Of a stretch of 64,000 nt of DNA, positions 16,579-26,001 are shown piece by piece. The DNA lies in the NCBI RefSeq assembly GCF_034424525.1, contig NZ_CP139979.1:2939001-3003000 (forward strand), written 5' to 3'. Below the pieces are notes generated by a model, which worked only from the letters and a program-made list of their open reading frames with translations, ran no database searches and was not told where the DNA came from. Source of the stretch: Sphingobium yanoikuyae. GTDB lineage: Bacteria > Pseudomonadota > Alphaproteobacteria > Sphingomonadales > Sphingomonadaceae. Position numbers and translations under genes: made by a program. The first letter of the stretch is position 1. Each line of letters opens with the position of its first letter.

Positions 16579-17730
16579 CTAGACCAGGGCCCCGCAAATT
16601 TCGGCATGGCGCTTTTCGGCATAGCGATCGGTCATGCCGGCGATGAAGTCGGCGATGTGGCGGCTGCGGGTTGGTTCCTCCAGCGCGCATTCGTCGCGCC
16701 ATTCGGGCGGCATCAGCGCGGGGTCGGCCAGATAGGCGCGGAACAGGTCCATCACGATCACCCGCGCCCGGTCGGCGGCGGCCAGCTGGTCGGGGTGATG
16801 ATAGAGGGTCGCATACATGAAGCGCTTCAGTTCGCGTTCCTGCGCCGCCAGTTCGGGCGAGAAGGCAACCAGCGTGCGGCCCAGCGCGCGGACATCGGCG
16901 ACCGTTTCCACCCCGGCGGCCGCGATATTGGCGCGGGTGGTGGTGAGCAGGTCATTGGCCATCACGCCAATCTGTTCGCGCACCAGTTCGCGCAGCAGCC
17001 GGTCCTGCGGCACGTCGGGATAGCGGGTAGTCACCCGATCCCAGCAATGGCGCACCAGCGGCACCGTCAAAAGCTGTTCCAGGCTCAGCAGCCCGGCGCG
17101 CAGGCCATCGTCAATGTCGTGATTGTCATAGGCGATATCGTCCGACAGCGCCGCCAGTTGCGCCTCCAGCGAGGCATGGCTGGTGAGATCAAGCGGGAAC
17201 AGCGCGTCCAGCTCCCGCATCGCCCAGCCCGGCTTCGTCACCGGGCCATTATGCTTGGCCAGCCCCTCCAGCATTTCCCAGCTCAAATTGAGGCCGCGAA
17301 AGCGCGGATAGGGCGAATCCAGCAGCATCAGCGTGCGCAGCGTGTGCGCATTATGATCGAAGCCGCCATGATCCTCCAGCGCCGCTTCCAGCGCATCTTC
17401 GCCGGCATGGCCGAAGGGCGGATGGCCGATATCATGGGCCAGGCACAGGGCCTCGGTCAGATCCTCGTTGAGGGCGAGCGTGCGGGCGATGGCGCGGCCG
17501 ATCTGCGCCACCTCCAGGCTGTGGGTCATGCGCACGCGATAATGATCGCCGTCGGGCGACACGAACACCTGCGTCTTGTGCCGCAGCCGACGGAAGGAGA
17601 TCGAATGGATGATACGGTCGCGGTCGCGCTGGAACATATCGCGCGGGCCGCGCATCTCGCCGCCCGGTTCGGCATGGAGCCGTCCCCGGCTCTGGTCGGG
17701 CTGAGAGGCGTAGGATGCGAGCATCGTCAT
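16579..17730 (-). CDS. dgt: Deoxyguanosinetriphosphate triphosphohydrolase
   Basis: A 383-residue HD-domain dNTPase that cleaves dGTP and related dNTPs to deoxynucleoside and triphosphate. The metal site is visible as H70 (RMTHSLEV), H99-D100 ([14 protein letters not shown]) and a later YDNHDIDD segment near 195-202. The N-terminal [14 protein letters not shown] motif is typical of the shorter dGTPase-like family. It begins nine bases after the TPR-SPOR gene, with which it may be cotranscribed. Confidence 0.93.
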   Translation of the reverse strand: MTMLASYASQPDQSRGRLHAEPGGEMRGPRDMFQRDRDRIIHSISFRRLRHKTQVFVSPDGDHYRVRMTHSLEVAQIGRAIARTLALNEDLTEALCLAHDIGHPPFGHAGEDALEAALEDHGGFDHNAHTLRTLMLLDSPYPRFRGLNLSWEMLEGLAKHNGPVTKPGWAMRELDALFPLDLTSHASLEAQLAALSDDIAYDNHDIDDGLRAGLLSLEQLLTVPLVRHCWDRVTTRYPDVPQDRLLRELVREQIGVMANDLLTTTRANIAAAGVETVADVRALGRTLVAFSPELAAQERELKRFMYATLYHHPDQLAAADRARVIVMDLFRAYLADPALMPPEWRDECALEEPTRSRHIADFIAGMTDRYAEKRHAEICGALV

Positions 17731-17739
17731 GCGAACCCC

Positions 17740-19716
17740 TTATTTGCTGCCCAGCTTTTCGACCACCTCGCCCGCGTCGCTCTGCCAGGCGAAGGCATCG
17801 GCGCCGGCCTTCTTGAGGTCCGCCTCGACCGCCCTGGCGCGGGTGAAGCTGGCAAAGGGACCGATCAGCAGGCGCGAGGTCTGGCCCCAGCTTGCGCTCC
17901 AGCCATCCTGCGGCGCGACCGCGTCATATTTGCCCTGCAAGCGCTTGAAGGTGAAGGCCAGTGCGCTCTTCTGCCCGGTGCCGATCTGCACCCAGTTGCG
18001 CGCGGGATTGGCGGCCAGCCGCTTCTTTTCCTCGGCTTCCTTCTTCGCCTTGGCATCGGCTTCCGCCTTGGCCTTGGCGGCGGCCGCCTTCTTCGCCTTG
18101 TCGGCTTCGGCCTGACGCGCGGCGCGGCGGGCGGCCTGCAGCTTCTCGACTTCGGCCAGGTCGACCGCGACCACGTTCGAGCGGCGCTCGCTGTCGGGCA
18201 CGTCGATGGCGTGGATGATGTCGGCCAGGCTCCGGGTCTCCTCCGGCGACGGCTGCGACACGGCACTGTCGGCCGGCGGCGTGAATTCGGTGGCGACCGG
18301 CGCCGATGGCGTCTCCGCGGGCGGCGTGCCCTGCGGCGCGGGCGGGGTCACGCTCGACGCCTGGGCAAGCGCGCTCGAATTGAGCTGCGAGGCGGCGCTT
18401 GGCTGGCCGGTGGTCGGCGCCGGCGCGGTGGAGCGCGGCGCGCCGCCGTCCAGCGCGTCGAGACCCGGCGCCGGCGGCCCCTGCACATCGGCGGAGGCGC
18501 TGCGGACCGGGGCGGGAGTTGGTGCCGGGGCTGGGGTTGGCGCCGTCGTCTGACCGGGCACCGGCTGTACCATCTCGGCACGGGCGCTCTGGCTCGGCGT
18601 CGGCTGGACGACCGGCTGGCGGCCGCGCGTGTCGGCGGGCAGCGGCTGGACGGTTGCGGGCGCGGGCGTCGGCGTAGGGGCAGTGGGCTGCGTGGCCTGT
18701 GCGGCAAGCTGCGTCCGGCCCTGTGTCGGCGCGGGCTGGCTGGCGGCAGGCTGGCTGGCAGTAGGCTGGCGGGCGCGGGACTGGCTAGAGGGGGGCGTGC
18801 CGAGCGGCGCGCGGGCCAGCGACGTACCGCGCTGCCGGCCACTGCCGTTGCGGGTCGTGCGGCGATCCCCCTGGGCCGGCGCGGTCGAGGCGACGGCGGC
18901 AGGTGCGGCGTCGCGCGACGCCAGTTGGATGCCCGGCGCCGGCGGGGTCGGCACGATCGGCGTGATGCTGGTCGCGACCACCTGCGGGAAATGGCCGAAA
19001 TGGACCGCAGCCGCCTTCTGCGCCGCCGTCAGATAGGGCATTTTCTGCATATAGGGGGTGATGGCGCTCGCCAGCTGGGCGGGCATGGTCTGGTCGACCA
19101 CCTTCTTGGCCTCGGCCTGGCGGTTGTTCATCGCCAGGATGAAGGCATTATAGCGCCACGCCGCCCGGTCACTCTTGTAGAGCAGCGGCTGCAACACCTT
19201 GTCGGCGGCATCCACCTGTCCCGAAATACCGAGCGAGGCGGCATAGCGGCGCACCAGTTCGGCCTCGTCCGGGGTGCGTTGCAGGGCGGCATGATAATCG
19301 CGCTGCGCCCCGGCCTGGTCGCCGGTCATGTCGCGCGCAAGGCCACGGTCGCCCTGGATGGTCGCTTCGGGATAGCCGGCACGGGTCGCTTGGTCGAACA
19401 GACGCAGCGCTTCGGCCGGGTTCTGCATCTTCAGCATGACCCGGCCCAGGCCCGCCTTGGTGCGTCCATTATTGGGCTGGATCGCATCGGCGCGGGCAAA
19501 GAAACCGGCGGCCGCGCGGGCATCGTCCAGCTCCAGCGCGGCTTCGCCCGCCCCCACCAACGCGTTGAAATCCCGCGGATTGGTAGCCAGCTTCGCCAGA
19601 TTATTGTTGAGGTCCGCGGCGCCCGAGGGCCGGACCAGATCGGCCTGGTCGGTTTGCGCCTGCGCAGCCGTCGCAAGAAGCAGGCTGCCGAGAATCCATA
19701 GATGAGATCGTGTCAC
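17740..19716 (-). CDS. Secreted TPR protein with C-terminal SPOR domain
   Basis: A 658-residue envelope protein. It starts with a cleavable-looking signal peptide ending in AAQAQ (about residue 21), followed by TPR-like helical repeats (about 30-230). A long Pro/Ala/Thr-rich linker (about 230-490) and an Ala/Lys/Glu-rich helix precede the SPOR domain (about 570-650, starting RNWVQIG). SPOR domains bind denuded peptidoglycan at division sites, which fits its place just after the division cluster. The start is a GTG at 19716 with AAGGGGG seven bases upstream. The ftsZ terminator separates it from the dcw operon. Confidence 0.85.
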   Translation of the reverse strand: MTRSHLWILGSLLLATAAQAQTDQADLVRPSGAADLNNNLAKLATNPRDFNALVGAGEAALELDDARAAAGFFARADAIQPNNGRTKAGLGRVMLKMQNPAEALRLFDQATRAGYPEATIQGDRGLARDMTGDQAGAQRDYHAALQRTPDEAELVRRYAASLGISGQVDAADKVLQPLLYKSDRAAWRYNAFILAMNNRQAEAKKVVDQTMPAQLASAITPYMQKMPYLTAAQKAAAVHFGHFPQVVATSITPIVPTPPAPGIQLASRDAAPAAVASTAPAQGDRRTTRNGSGRQRGTSLARAPLGTPPSSQSRARQPTASQPAASQPAPTQGRTQLAAQATQPTAPTPTPAPATVQPLPADTRGRQPVVQPTPSQSARAEMVQPVPGQTTAPTPAPAPTPAPVRSASADVQGPPAPGLDALDGGAPRSTAPAPTTGQPSAASQLNSSALAQASSVTPPAPQGTPPAETPSAPVATEFTPPADSAVSQPSPEETRSLADIIHAIDVPDSERRSNVVAVDLAEVEKLQAARRAARQAEADKAKKAAAAKAKAEADAKAKKEAEEKKRLAANPARNWVQIGTGQKSALAFTFKRLQGKYDAVAPQDGWSASWGQTSRLLIGPFASFTRARAVEADLKKAGADAFAWQSDAGEVVEKLGSK

Positions 19717-19762
19717 ATGGCCCCCTTAGCGGATCGCGGAAGCAATGGGAAATGACCTGCAC

Positions 19763-19803
19763 AAAAAAGCGCGCCGGGTCGCCCGAAGCGACCGACGGCG
19801 CGC
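19763..19803 (-). terminator. Intrinsic terminator after ftsZ
   Basis: An outer stem gcgcgccg / cggcgcgc (19769-19776 with 19796-19803) and an inner stem ggtcgc / gcgacc form a long hairpin. It is followed on the minus strand by six T (19763-19768). It closes the dcw operon. Confidence 0.85.
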
Positions 19804-19843
19804 CTTTGGCAGGCCGGTGCGGGCCTGTGCCCGCACGCTGGCC

Positions 19844-21310
19844 TTACTGGTTGTTCTGGCGGTTGAGGAAGCGCGGGATATCCAGACCCTGCGTGCCTTC
19901 TTCGGTGCCCGGTGCCTTTTCGCTGCCACGGGTAAGGCCCGCCATACGCTCGAACAGCGTGCCACCGGTCGCGACGCGCGGCGCCGGCTGGGCGGGCTTG
20001 GGCGCGGCTTCCGGTGCGGTCGGTTCGGCCGCTTCGGCGCCGAGCAGCAGTTCGTCCTGCGAGGGATCCTCGTCGGAGAAGACGGCGGCGGGACGCGCAG
20101 GTGCGAAGGCCGGCGGCGCCTTTTCGGCGGCAGGCGCAGCGATCGGCGCGGGCGCCGGGGCTTCGGGCACGTCCAGTTCCAGCGCTTCGGGCTCAGGCGC
20201 GGCAACCGGGGCCGGCACAGCAGCGACCGGCGCGGCCGGGGCGGGTGCGGCCACCGGTGCCGGGCGCGGCGCCTGCGGCACGGCGACGGCCGGACGGCTG
20301 GCGAAGCTGAACGGCTGGGTCAGAGGTGCGGCCTGGCTGCCGACTTCATTGTCGATGCCGGTCGCGACGACCGACACGCGGATCTTGCCGTTCAGATTGT
20401 CGTTGAAGGCGCTGCCCCAGATGATGTTCGCATCGGGATCGACCAGTTCGCGGATATGGTTGGCCGCTTCGTCGACTTCCATCAGGCGCATGTCGTCGCC
20501 GCCGACGATCGACACGATCACGCCCTTGGCGCCGCGCATCGACACGCCGTCGAGCAGCGGGTTGGCGATCGCCTTTTCCGCGGCTTGGAGCGCACGGCCG
20601 TCGCCTTCCGCTTCGCCGGTGCCCATCATCGCCTTGCCCATTTCGCCCATCACCGAACGGACGTCGGCAAAGTCGAGGTTGATGAGGCCCGGCATGATCA
20701 TCAGGTCGGTGATCGAGCGCACGCCCTGCTGCAGCACCTCGTCCGCCATCTGGAACGCTTCCTTGAAGGTCGTGTTCGGGTTGGCGATCAGGAACAGATT
20801 CTGGTTCGGGATGACGATCAGCGTGTCGACATGCTTCTGCAGCTCGTCGATGCCGCTTTCCGCCGACTTCATGCGGCGATTGCCCTCGAAGGTGAAGGGC
20901 TTGGTCACGACGCCGACGGTCAGGATGCCCTTTTCACGCGCAGCCTTGGCAATGACCGGGGCCGCGCCGGTGCCGGTGCCGCCGCCCATGCCGGCGGTGA
21001 TGAAGCACATATGGGCGCCTTCCAGCGCCTGTTCGACGGTGATGATGGTTTCTTCCGCAGCCGCGCGACCGATTTCGGGACGCGAACCGGCGCCCAGACC
21101 CTCGGTGATCTGCGGGCCAAGCTGGATGCGCCGTTCGGCCGGCGAGGCGTTCAGCGCCTGCGCGTCGGTATTGGCGACGATGAAGTCGACGCCCTCTACG
21201 CTGGCCGCGATCATGTTCGCGATGGCGTTACCGCCTGCACCGCCAACGCCTATCACCGCAATGCGTGGCTTCAATTCGTCCACATGCGGCGGGCTGATCT
21301 CGATGCTCAT
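19844..21310 (-). CDS. ftsZ: Cell division protein FtsZ
   Basis: The tubulin-like GTPase that forms the division ring; 488 residues from the ATG at 21310. The GTP-binding signature GGGTGTG is at 109-115, and the T7 loop is in the [12 protein letters not shown] segment. A long Pro/Ala-rich linker, as in other alphaproteobacteria, ends in the conserved C-terminal tail [10 protein letters not shown] that binds FtsA and other partners. A GGGAG ribosome binding site lies eight bases before the start. The 108-base spacer to ftsA carries its own inverted repeat, so ftsZ probably has extra regulation. Confidence 0.98.
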   Translation of the reverse strand: MSIEISPPHVDELKPRIAVIGVGGAGGNAIANMIAASVEGVDFIVANTDAQALNASPAERRIQLGPQITEGLGAGSRPEIGRAAAEETIITVEQALEGAHMCFITAGMGGGTGTGAAPVIAKAAREKGILTVGVVTKPFTFEGNRRMKSAESGIDELQKHVDTLIVIPNQNLFLIANPNTTFKEAFQMADEVLQQGVRSITDLMIMPGLINLDFADVRSVMGEMGKAMMGTGEAEGDGRALQAAEKAIANPLLDGVSMRGAKGVIVSIVGGDDMRLMEVDEAANHIRELVDPDANIIWGSAFNDNLNGKIRVSVVATGIDNEVGSQAAPLTQPFSFASRPAVAVPQAPRPAPVAAPAPAAPVAAVPAPVAAPEPEALELDVPEAPAPAPIAAPAAEKAPPAFAPARPAAVFSDEDPSQDELLLGAEAAEPTAPEAAPKPAQPAPRVATGGTLFERMAGLTRGSEKAPGTEEGTQGLDIPRFLNRQNNQ

Positions 21311-21371
21311 ATACTTTGCTCCCTCAGCTTCCTCGTCAGGAAGTGACAACCGTCATCAATTGTTAACACCA

Positions 21372-21400
21372 GAAAATAGAGTATTTCACCTGCTATTTTC
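21372..21400 (-). promoter_or_regulatory. Inverted repeat in the ftsA-ftsZ spacer
   Basis: gaaaatag (21372-21379) and ctattttc (21393-21400) form a perfect 8-bp inverted repeat in an unusually AT-rich 108-base gap, the longest fully non-repetitive gap in the dcw cluster. It could be an operator or part of an internal ftsZ promoter. No consensus promoter stands out. Confidence 0.4.
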
Positions 21401-21418
21401 GTTTTCGTTCAAATTCGC

Positions 21419-22702
21419 TCAGTAATTCGTCCGCATCGCCCGCATCATGCGCTGCCACCATTGCGGGGCGCCCAGACGATGCACGGTTTGCGGCGCAGGC
21501 GCCATCGCCCTAAGATCAACCGGGTTTGAAGCGCCGTAAAGCGCCAATCCGGCCAAAGTAGCGAAGGCCGGGCCACTATGCGCTTCGGGCATGGCTGACA
21601 AGCCACGCGGGCGACCGACCCGCACCGCACGCCCCAGCGCACCTTGCGCATAGTCGGCAATGCCCTTCATCTCCGCGCCACCACCGGTCAGCACGACCTG
21701 GCGCCCGGTGCTGTTGAAGCCCATGCCGGCCAGCGCCGCATTCACTTCCGCCATGATCTGGTTCAGTCGTTCGCAGATGACGCCGACCAGCGCCGCGCGC
21801 GTGATCTTGCCGCCTTCCGCATTGGGGCCGGCGCTCTGCCCCGGAATGGCGACATCGCCATGGGGCGTCGCTATCTCGATCATCTCGCGGAAGTCGCGGC
21901 GGTTCTGCATCGCCGAACCATAGAAGCATTTGATCCGCTCCGCCTGGCTGCGGCGAATGCCGAAGGCCGAAGCGATATCATCGGTAATGTCGGACGCGCC
22001 CATCGGGATCGAATGCAGCCCCACCAGCATGCCGCCGGCATAGAGCGAGACATTGGTGACCCCTGCCCCCATCTCGACCAGCGCCACGCCCAGGTCGCGT
22101 TCCTCTTCGGACAGGCAGGCAAGCCCGGTCGCGATCGGCGAAGCGACGATCGAATTGACGTTCAGATAGGCGCCACGGACGCACAGGTCGAGATTGGCGA
22201 GCGGCGCGCCATCCGCCAGCACGACATGGATGTCGACGCCCAGCAGATCGGCATGCATGCCCAGCGGCTTCTTCACCGGCACCTTGCCATTGATGGTGAA
22301 GCAGGTCGGCTGGGCGTGCAGGATGATGCGGCCATCGGGGTCGATGCCCTGCTGGCCGGTGGTCAGCAGATCATCGATGTCCGGCTGCTCGACGCGATAG
22401 CCGCCCATGTCGCGCTCGACCGTGACGACGTCGCTGACCAGGCTGCCGCCCGAGAAGCTGACCCAGACATCCTCGATATTGGTGCCGGCGACACGCTCGG
22501 CCTGTTCCACCGTCTCGCGCACGGCCAGTTCGGTGCGCTCCATGTCGGCGATGAAGCCGCGGCGCACGCCCCGGCTCTCGCGCTGGCCGGTGCCCAGGAT
22601 CGCCAGCTCACCCGTATCGGTGCGCCCCGCGATCAGCGCGGACACCTTCCACGATCCGATATCGATCGCGGTGATGAGCTTTTCGACCTTGGGCTGTGCC
22701 AT
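21419..22702 (-). CDS. ftsA: Cell division protein FtsA
   Basis: An actin-like ATPase of 427 residues that tethers FtsZ to the inner membrane. The ATPase motifs are visible: TAIDIGSWKVSALIAG near residue 11, VEMGAGVTNVSLY in the middle and VVLTGGGAEMKGI towards the end. The SHS2 (1C) region lies between. The C-terminal WWQRMMRAMRTNY is an amphipathic membrane-targeting helix. It starts three bases after ftsQ ends. Confidence 0.97.
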   Translation of the reverse strand: MAQPKVEKLITAIDIGSWKVSALIAGRTDTGELAILGTGQRESRGVRRGFIADMERTELAVRETVEQAERVAGTNIEDVWVSFSGGSLVSDVVTVERDMGGYRVEQPDIDDLLTTGQQGIDPDGRIILHAQPTCFTINGKVPVKKPLGMHADLLGVDIHVVLADGAPLANLDLCVRGAYLNVNSIVASPIATGLACLSEEERDLGVALVEMGAGVTNVSLYAGGMLVGLHSIPMGASDITDDIASAFGIRRSQAERIKCFYGSAMQNRRDFREMIEIATPHGDVAIPGQSAGPNAEGGKITRAALVGVICERLNQIMAEVNAALAGMGFNSTGRQVVLTGGGAEMKGIADYAQGALGRAVRVGRPRGLSAMPEAHSGPAFATLAGLALYGASNPVDLRAMAPAPQTVHRLGAPQWWQRMMRAMRTNY

Positions 22703-22705
22703 GAC

Positions 22706-23668
22706 TTAGCCTTCCTCGCCCGCAGCAGGCGCACTTGCGGTCTTTTCCGCCTTGGCGTCCGCCGCTGCCGGCTTATCGCTGGTCTGGCCCTGCGGCAGAC
22801 GCAGCACGAAACGATCGGGATCACGCATGTCGAACTTGACGATGCCCCGGCCGAGCAGCCGGTTGACGCCATCCATGCGCGCGAAATTCACCAGCGCTGC
22901 CGCCGATGTCTGTTCGCCCTCAGGCAGCGACAGCGTCTCCCCCGACTGAAAGCGCAGATCCCAGCGACGGTTCCCGACCCAGGTCGCGCCAGCCAGCATC
23001 GGCTTGAGCGCAGGCGCGCTTTCCATCAGCTTGTTGAGGCCGGCGGTCTGGAGATTGGCGTTGGGGCCGACCACCAGCGGCAGGTCGGGCATCGCCCCGG
23101 CCGACACCGATTGCAGCACCACGCCCGCCACATCGATCAGATGCAGTTGCCCGTCATGCTGCCACACCGCGACCGGATCACGCTCAACGATATCGACGAC
23201 CAGCGTGTCGGGCAGGCGGCGGGAAATGCGCGCATCCTTGACCCAGCCGAGCTTCAGCATTTCCTGCCGCACCTTGGGCAGGTCGAGCGAGAGCATCGAG
23301 CGATCGACCTGGCCGAGCGCGATATTATAGACCGGCATCTCGTCCATGCGCTCGACACCGCGCACCTCGACCTTCTCCACCTCGAAACCGGCGCGCGCGG
23401 CCAGGCTTGCCGCCTGCTGGCGCGCCATGTCGGGCAGCCCCGCATAGATGGCGATGGCGATCGCTATGCCACCGAAGATCGCGAAGATGGCCCAGGTCGC
23501 CAGCTTCTGGAGCGTATCCTCGCTGATCGGCAGCAGTTCGAGCAGCCGATCGAACGAGGACTGGCGCTTGAGCTGGCGGCCACGGCCCGATCCGGCCTTG
23601 GCGCGCACCTTGCCCCGCGCCGTGCTCAGCCGCGCCGTGCCGCCGCGCCGGATCCGTGCCTCAGCCAT
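22706..23668 (-). CDS. ftsQ: Cell division protein FtsQ
   Basis: A 320-residue bitopic membrane protein of the divisome. A basic cytoplasmic N-terminus (1-55) leads to one transmembrane segment (about 57-76), a POTRA domain (about 90-160, starting FEVEKVEVRG) and the beta domain. The C-terminus is Ala/Lys-rich. It links the early ring to FtsL and FtsB. The start overlaps the end of ddlB by eight bases. Confidence 0.95.
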   Translation of the reverse strand: MAEARIRRGGTARLSTARGKVRAKAGSGRGRQLKRQSSFDRLLELLPISEDTLQKLATWAIFAIFGGIAIAIAIYAGLPDMARQQAASLAARAGFEVEKVEVRGVERMDEMPVYNIALGQVDRSMLSLDLPKVRQEMLKLGWVKDARISRRLPDTLVVDIVERDPVAVWQHDGQLHLIDVAGVVLQSVSAGAMPDLPLVVGPNANLQTAGLNKLMESAPALKPMLAGATWVGNRRWDLRFQSGETLSLPEGEQTSAAALVNFARMDGVNRLLGRGIVKFDMRDPDRFVLRLPQGQTSDKPAAADAKAEKTASAPAAGEEG

Positions 23669-24617
23669 TGCCAGCCCCCATGTTCGGCCCCCTCGTCAAT
23701 GCTTCCTCGCAGATCCGCTCGACCAGCTCGGCATATTCGATACCCAGCTTTTTCGCCTGTTCCGGCACCAGGCTCAAGGGAGTCATGCCTGGCTGGGTAT
23801 TGACCTCCAGCAGGTAAAGCCCCTCGACGCCCTGGCTGTCGTCCCAGCGGAAGTCGGAGCGCGACGCGCCCTTGCAGCCGAGCAGCTGGTGCGCCTTGAG
23901 CGCGATCGCCTTGCATGCTTCGGTAATGTCGTCCGGTATCTCTGCCGGGCAGACATGTTCGGTCATGCCGTCGGTATATTTGGCGTCGAAATCATAGAAG
24001 CCGCTCTTGGGGCGCAGCTCGGTGACGAGCAGCGCCTCATCGCCCAGCACGGCGGTGGTCAGCTCGCGCCCGCGAATATAGGGTTCGGCCAAAAGCTCGG
24101 GAAATTCCTGCCAGGGGCCGACGCTGTCACGGGCGATGGGATTGCCATAATTGCCCTCGGCCGTGACGATCGCCACGCCGACCGAGCTGCCCTCATTGAC
24201 GGGCTTCAGAACATAGGGGCGCGGCAGCGGATCGCCGGCATAGAGGCTCTCGCTCGCCACGATATGTCCGCCGGGCATGGGGATGCCGTGCGGCAGCAGC
24301 GCCTGCTTGGTCAGTTGCTTGTCGATCGCGATGACCGAGGTGGCAAGACCGCTATGGGTGTAGGTGAGGCCCATCAGGTCCATCATGCCCTGCACCGTGC
24401 CATCCTCGCCCGGCACGCCATGCAGCGCGTTGAACACCACGTCCGCCTTGGTTTCGGCCAGGCGCGCGGCGACGTCGCGATCCATGTCGATCCGCGTGAC
24501 CCGATGCCCGCGCGATTCCAGCGCCTTGGCCACGCCCTCGCCGCTCGACAGCGACACCGGCCGCTCCGCCGACCAGCCGCCCATCAATACGGCGACATGA
24601 AGCGGTTTAAGAGTCAA
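23661..24617 (-). CDS. ddlB: D-alanine--D-alanine ligase
   Basis: An ATP-grasp ligase of 318 residues that joins two D-alanines for the peptidoglycan stem peptide. Typical segments are VLMGGWSAERPVSLSSG at the N-terminus, VKPVNEGSSVGV-like residues in the middle and LEVNTQPGMTPLSLVPEQA near the end. No ATG fits the expected N-terminus. The frame must open at a TTG (24617) that overlaps the stop of the DUF4262 gene as TTGA. This suggests translation by coupling. Confidence 0.95.
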   Translation of the reverse strand: MTLKPLHVAVLMGGWSAERPVSLSSGEGVAKALESRGHRVTRIDMDRDVAARLAETKADVVFNALHGVPGEDGTVQGMMDLMGLTYTHSGLATSVIAIDKQLTKQALLPHGIPMPGGHIVASESLYAGDPLPRPYVLKPVNEGSSVGVAIVTAEGNYGNPIARDSVGPWQEFPELLAEPYIRGRELTTAVLGDEALLVTELRPKSGFYDFDAKYTDGMTEHVCPAEIPDDITEACKAIALKAHQLLGCKGASRSDFRWDDSQGVEGLYLLEVNTQPGMTPLSLVPEQAKKLGIEYAELVERICEEALTRGPNMGAGNG

Positions 24618-25105
24618 TGAAATTTCCCCGAATAGAGTAAAGGCTGATCTTCAAGGAGTTCGACGGGTGCCGCCTCATCCCAGGGCCATCGCCCTTCATA
24701 GGTCCAAACCAGTTGATAGACGGCATCAAGCGGCTGCCCGGTGCGGAAATTGTGATACCAGAGCGCGGAATTCAGATAATCGGGGATCAAATGCTGGCGA
24801 TCCACCGCGCGAGCCATGCAGGTCACATCATAACCGTCAAGCAAACCTTCAATCAGTTGGCCATCGGCCAGCTGCAAGCCTGCTTTGCACTGCCGATAGG
24901 TTTCGTTGACAGCAAATGCCCCCATTTGCGCCGGCAAACCGAGAATGATTACCTCGGGCTGGCCAACGCTTTCCCAAAACCCAACGGAATAGACGAACGA
25001 CTTCGCATCATCCTCGGAATCAAAAACCGACACCACATGGCATCCATGATCGCGAACATTCGCAAGGATGCGGGTCTCGTAGTCGTTCAGAGGCCGATCG
25101 CTCAC
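24614..25105 (-). CDS. DUF4262 family protein embedded in the dcw cluster
   Basis: A 163-residue protein that resembles the DUF4262 family: it begins with a short lead, then CHVVSVFDSEDD, a FVYSVGFWESVGQPEVIILGL core and a C-terminal LVWTYEGRWPWDE block. No catalytic function is known. It sits between murB and ddlB, where the standard cluster has no gene. The GTG at 25105 overlaps the murB stop as GTGA, and its own stop overlaps the ddlB start, so it is fully coupled into the operon. An ATG at 25135 would extend 10 residues into murB. Codon choice looks less GC-rich than in its neighbours. Confidence 0.82.
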   Translation of the reverse strand: MSDRPLNDYETRILANVRDHGCHVVSVFDSEDDAKSFVYSVGFWESVGQPEVIILGLPAQMGAFAVNETYRQCKAGLQLADGQLIEGLLDGYDVTCMARAVDRQHLIPDYLNSALWYHNFRTGQPLDAVYQLVWTYEGRWPWDEAAPVELLEDQPLLYSGKFH

Positions 25106-26001
25106 TTCGCCAACCCCACACGCTGGATTTCCCATTCCAGTTCGACGCCGCTCTTTTCCTTGACGCGGCGGCGGACTTCCTCGCCCAGCGCTTCGATGTC
25201 GGCGCTGGTAGCATCGCCGGTGTTGAGCAGGAAGTTGGTGTGCTTCTCGCTCACCTGCGCGCCGCCCAGCGCGAGGCCGCGACAGCCCGCTTCATCGACC
25301 AGTGCCCAGGCCTTGTGCCCGTCCGGATTCTTGAAGGTCGATCCGCCGGTCTTGCTGCGCAGCGGCTGGCTTTCCTCGCGCGCGGTGGCGATGCGGTCCA
25401 TTTCCGCCTGGATCGCGGCCGGATCGCCGGGTTCGCCCCGGAAGGTGGCCGACACGACAACCGCGCCGTCGACCATGTTGGAATGGCGATAGCTGTAATG
25501 GAGGTCACTGGCGAGCAAGGTCACCTGCTCGCCCGAGCGCAGCACCACCTCGCATTCGACCAATATGTCCGCGGTCTCGCGGCCATAGGCGCCGCCGTTC
25601 ATCCGCACGAAGCCGCCGACCGTGCCGGGGATGGAGCGGAGAAATTCGAGACCCGCAATCCCCGCGTCCCGCGCGGTCGAGGAGACGAGGATGCCCGACG
25701 CACCACCGCCGCAGACCAGCGTCGTGGCATCCAGCGCCTCCACCCTGGCGAAGGGCTTGCCCAGGCGCACGACCACGCCCGGCACGCCGCCATCGCGAAC
25801 GATCAGGTTGGAGCCGAGGCCGAGCGCCATCACCGGCATCGCCGGATCGAGCATGGCGAGGAAATCGGACAGATCGTCGGCGTCCTTGGGCTCGAACAGC
25901 CATTGCGCCGCCCCGCCCGCCTTGAACCAGACGAGCGGTGCCAGCGGCGCATCGGCCTTGAGCGCGCCGCGAACGGCCGGAAGAGTAGCCATCACCGTCA
26001 A
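25102..26001 (-). CDS. murB: UDP-N-acetylenolpyruvoylglucosamine reductase
   Basis: A 299-residue FAD enzyme that reduces UDP-GlcNAc-enolpyruvate to UDP-MurNAc with NADPH. FAD-binding segments ALGLGSNLIVRDGG and IPGTVGGFVRMNGGAYG are clear. SYRHSNM and the catalytic serine in GGSTFKNPDG lie in the C-terminal half. Its start overlaps the end of the small ORF upstream by four bases. Confidence 0.96.
   Translation of the reverse strand: MTVMATLPAVRGALKADAPLAPLVWFKAGGAAQWLFEPKDADDLSDFLAMLDPAMPVMALGLGSNLIVRDGGVPGVVVRLGKPFARVEALDATTLVCGGGASGILVSSTARDAGIAGLEFLRSIPGTVGGFVRMNGGAYGRETADILVECEVVLRSGEQVTLLASDLHYSYRHSNMVDGAVVVSATFRGEPGDPAAIQAEMDRIATAREESQPLRSKTGGSTFKNPDGHKAWALVDEAGCRGLALGGAQVSEKHTNFLLNTGDATSADIEALGEEVRRRVKEKSGVELEWEIQRVGLAK

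Noticed and set aside
16320..16622. Possible 100-codon minus-strand gene
   Set aside because: Arg/Ser/Thr-rich with no domain or ribosome binding site, and it overlaps the dgt end; judged a chance frame.
16606..19701. A plus-strand open frame of about 1031 codons
   Set aside because: It is antisense to dgt and the TPR-SPOR gene, is rich in Arg, Gly and Ala, and has no domain pattern.
21644..23803. A plus-strand open frame of about 719 codons
   Set aside because: It is antisense to ftsA and ftsQ, and its composition is His/Arg/Gln-rich with no recognisable domain.
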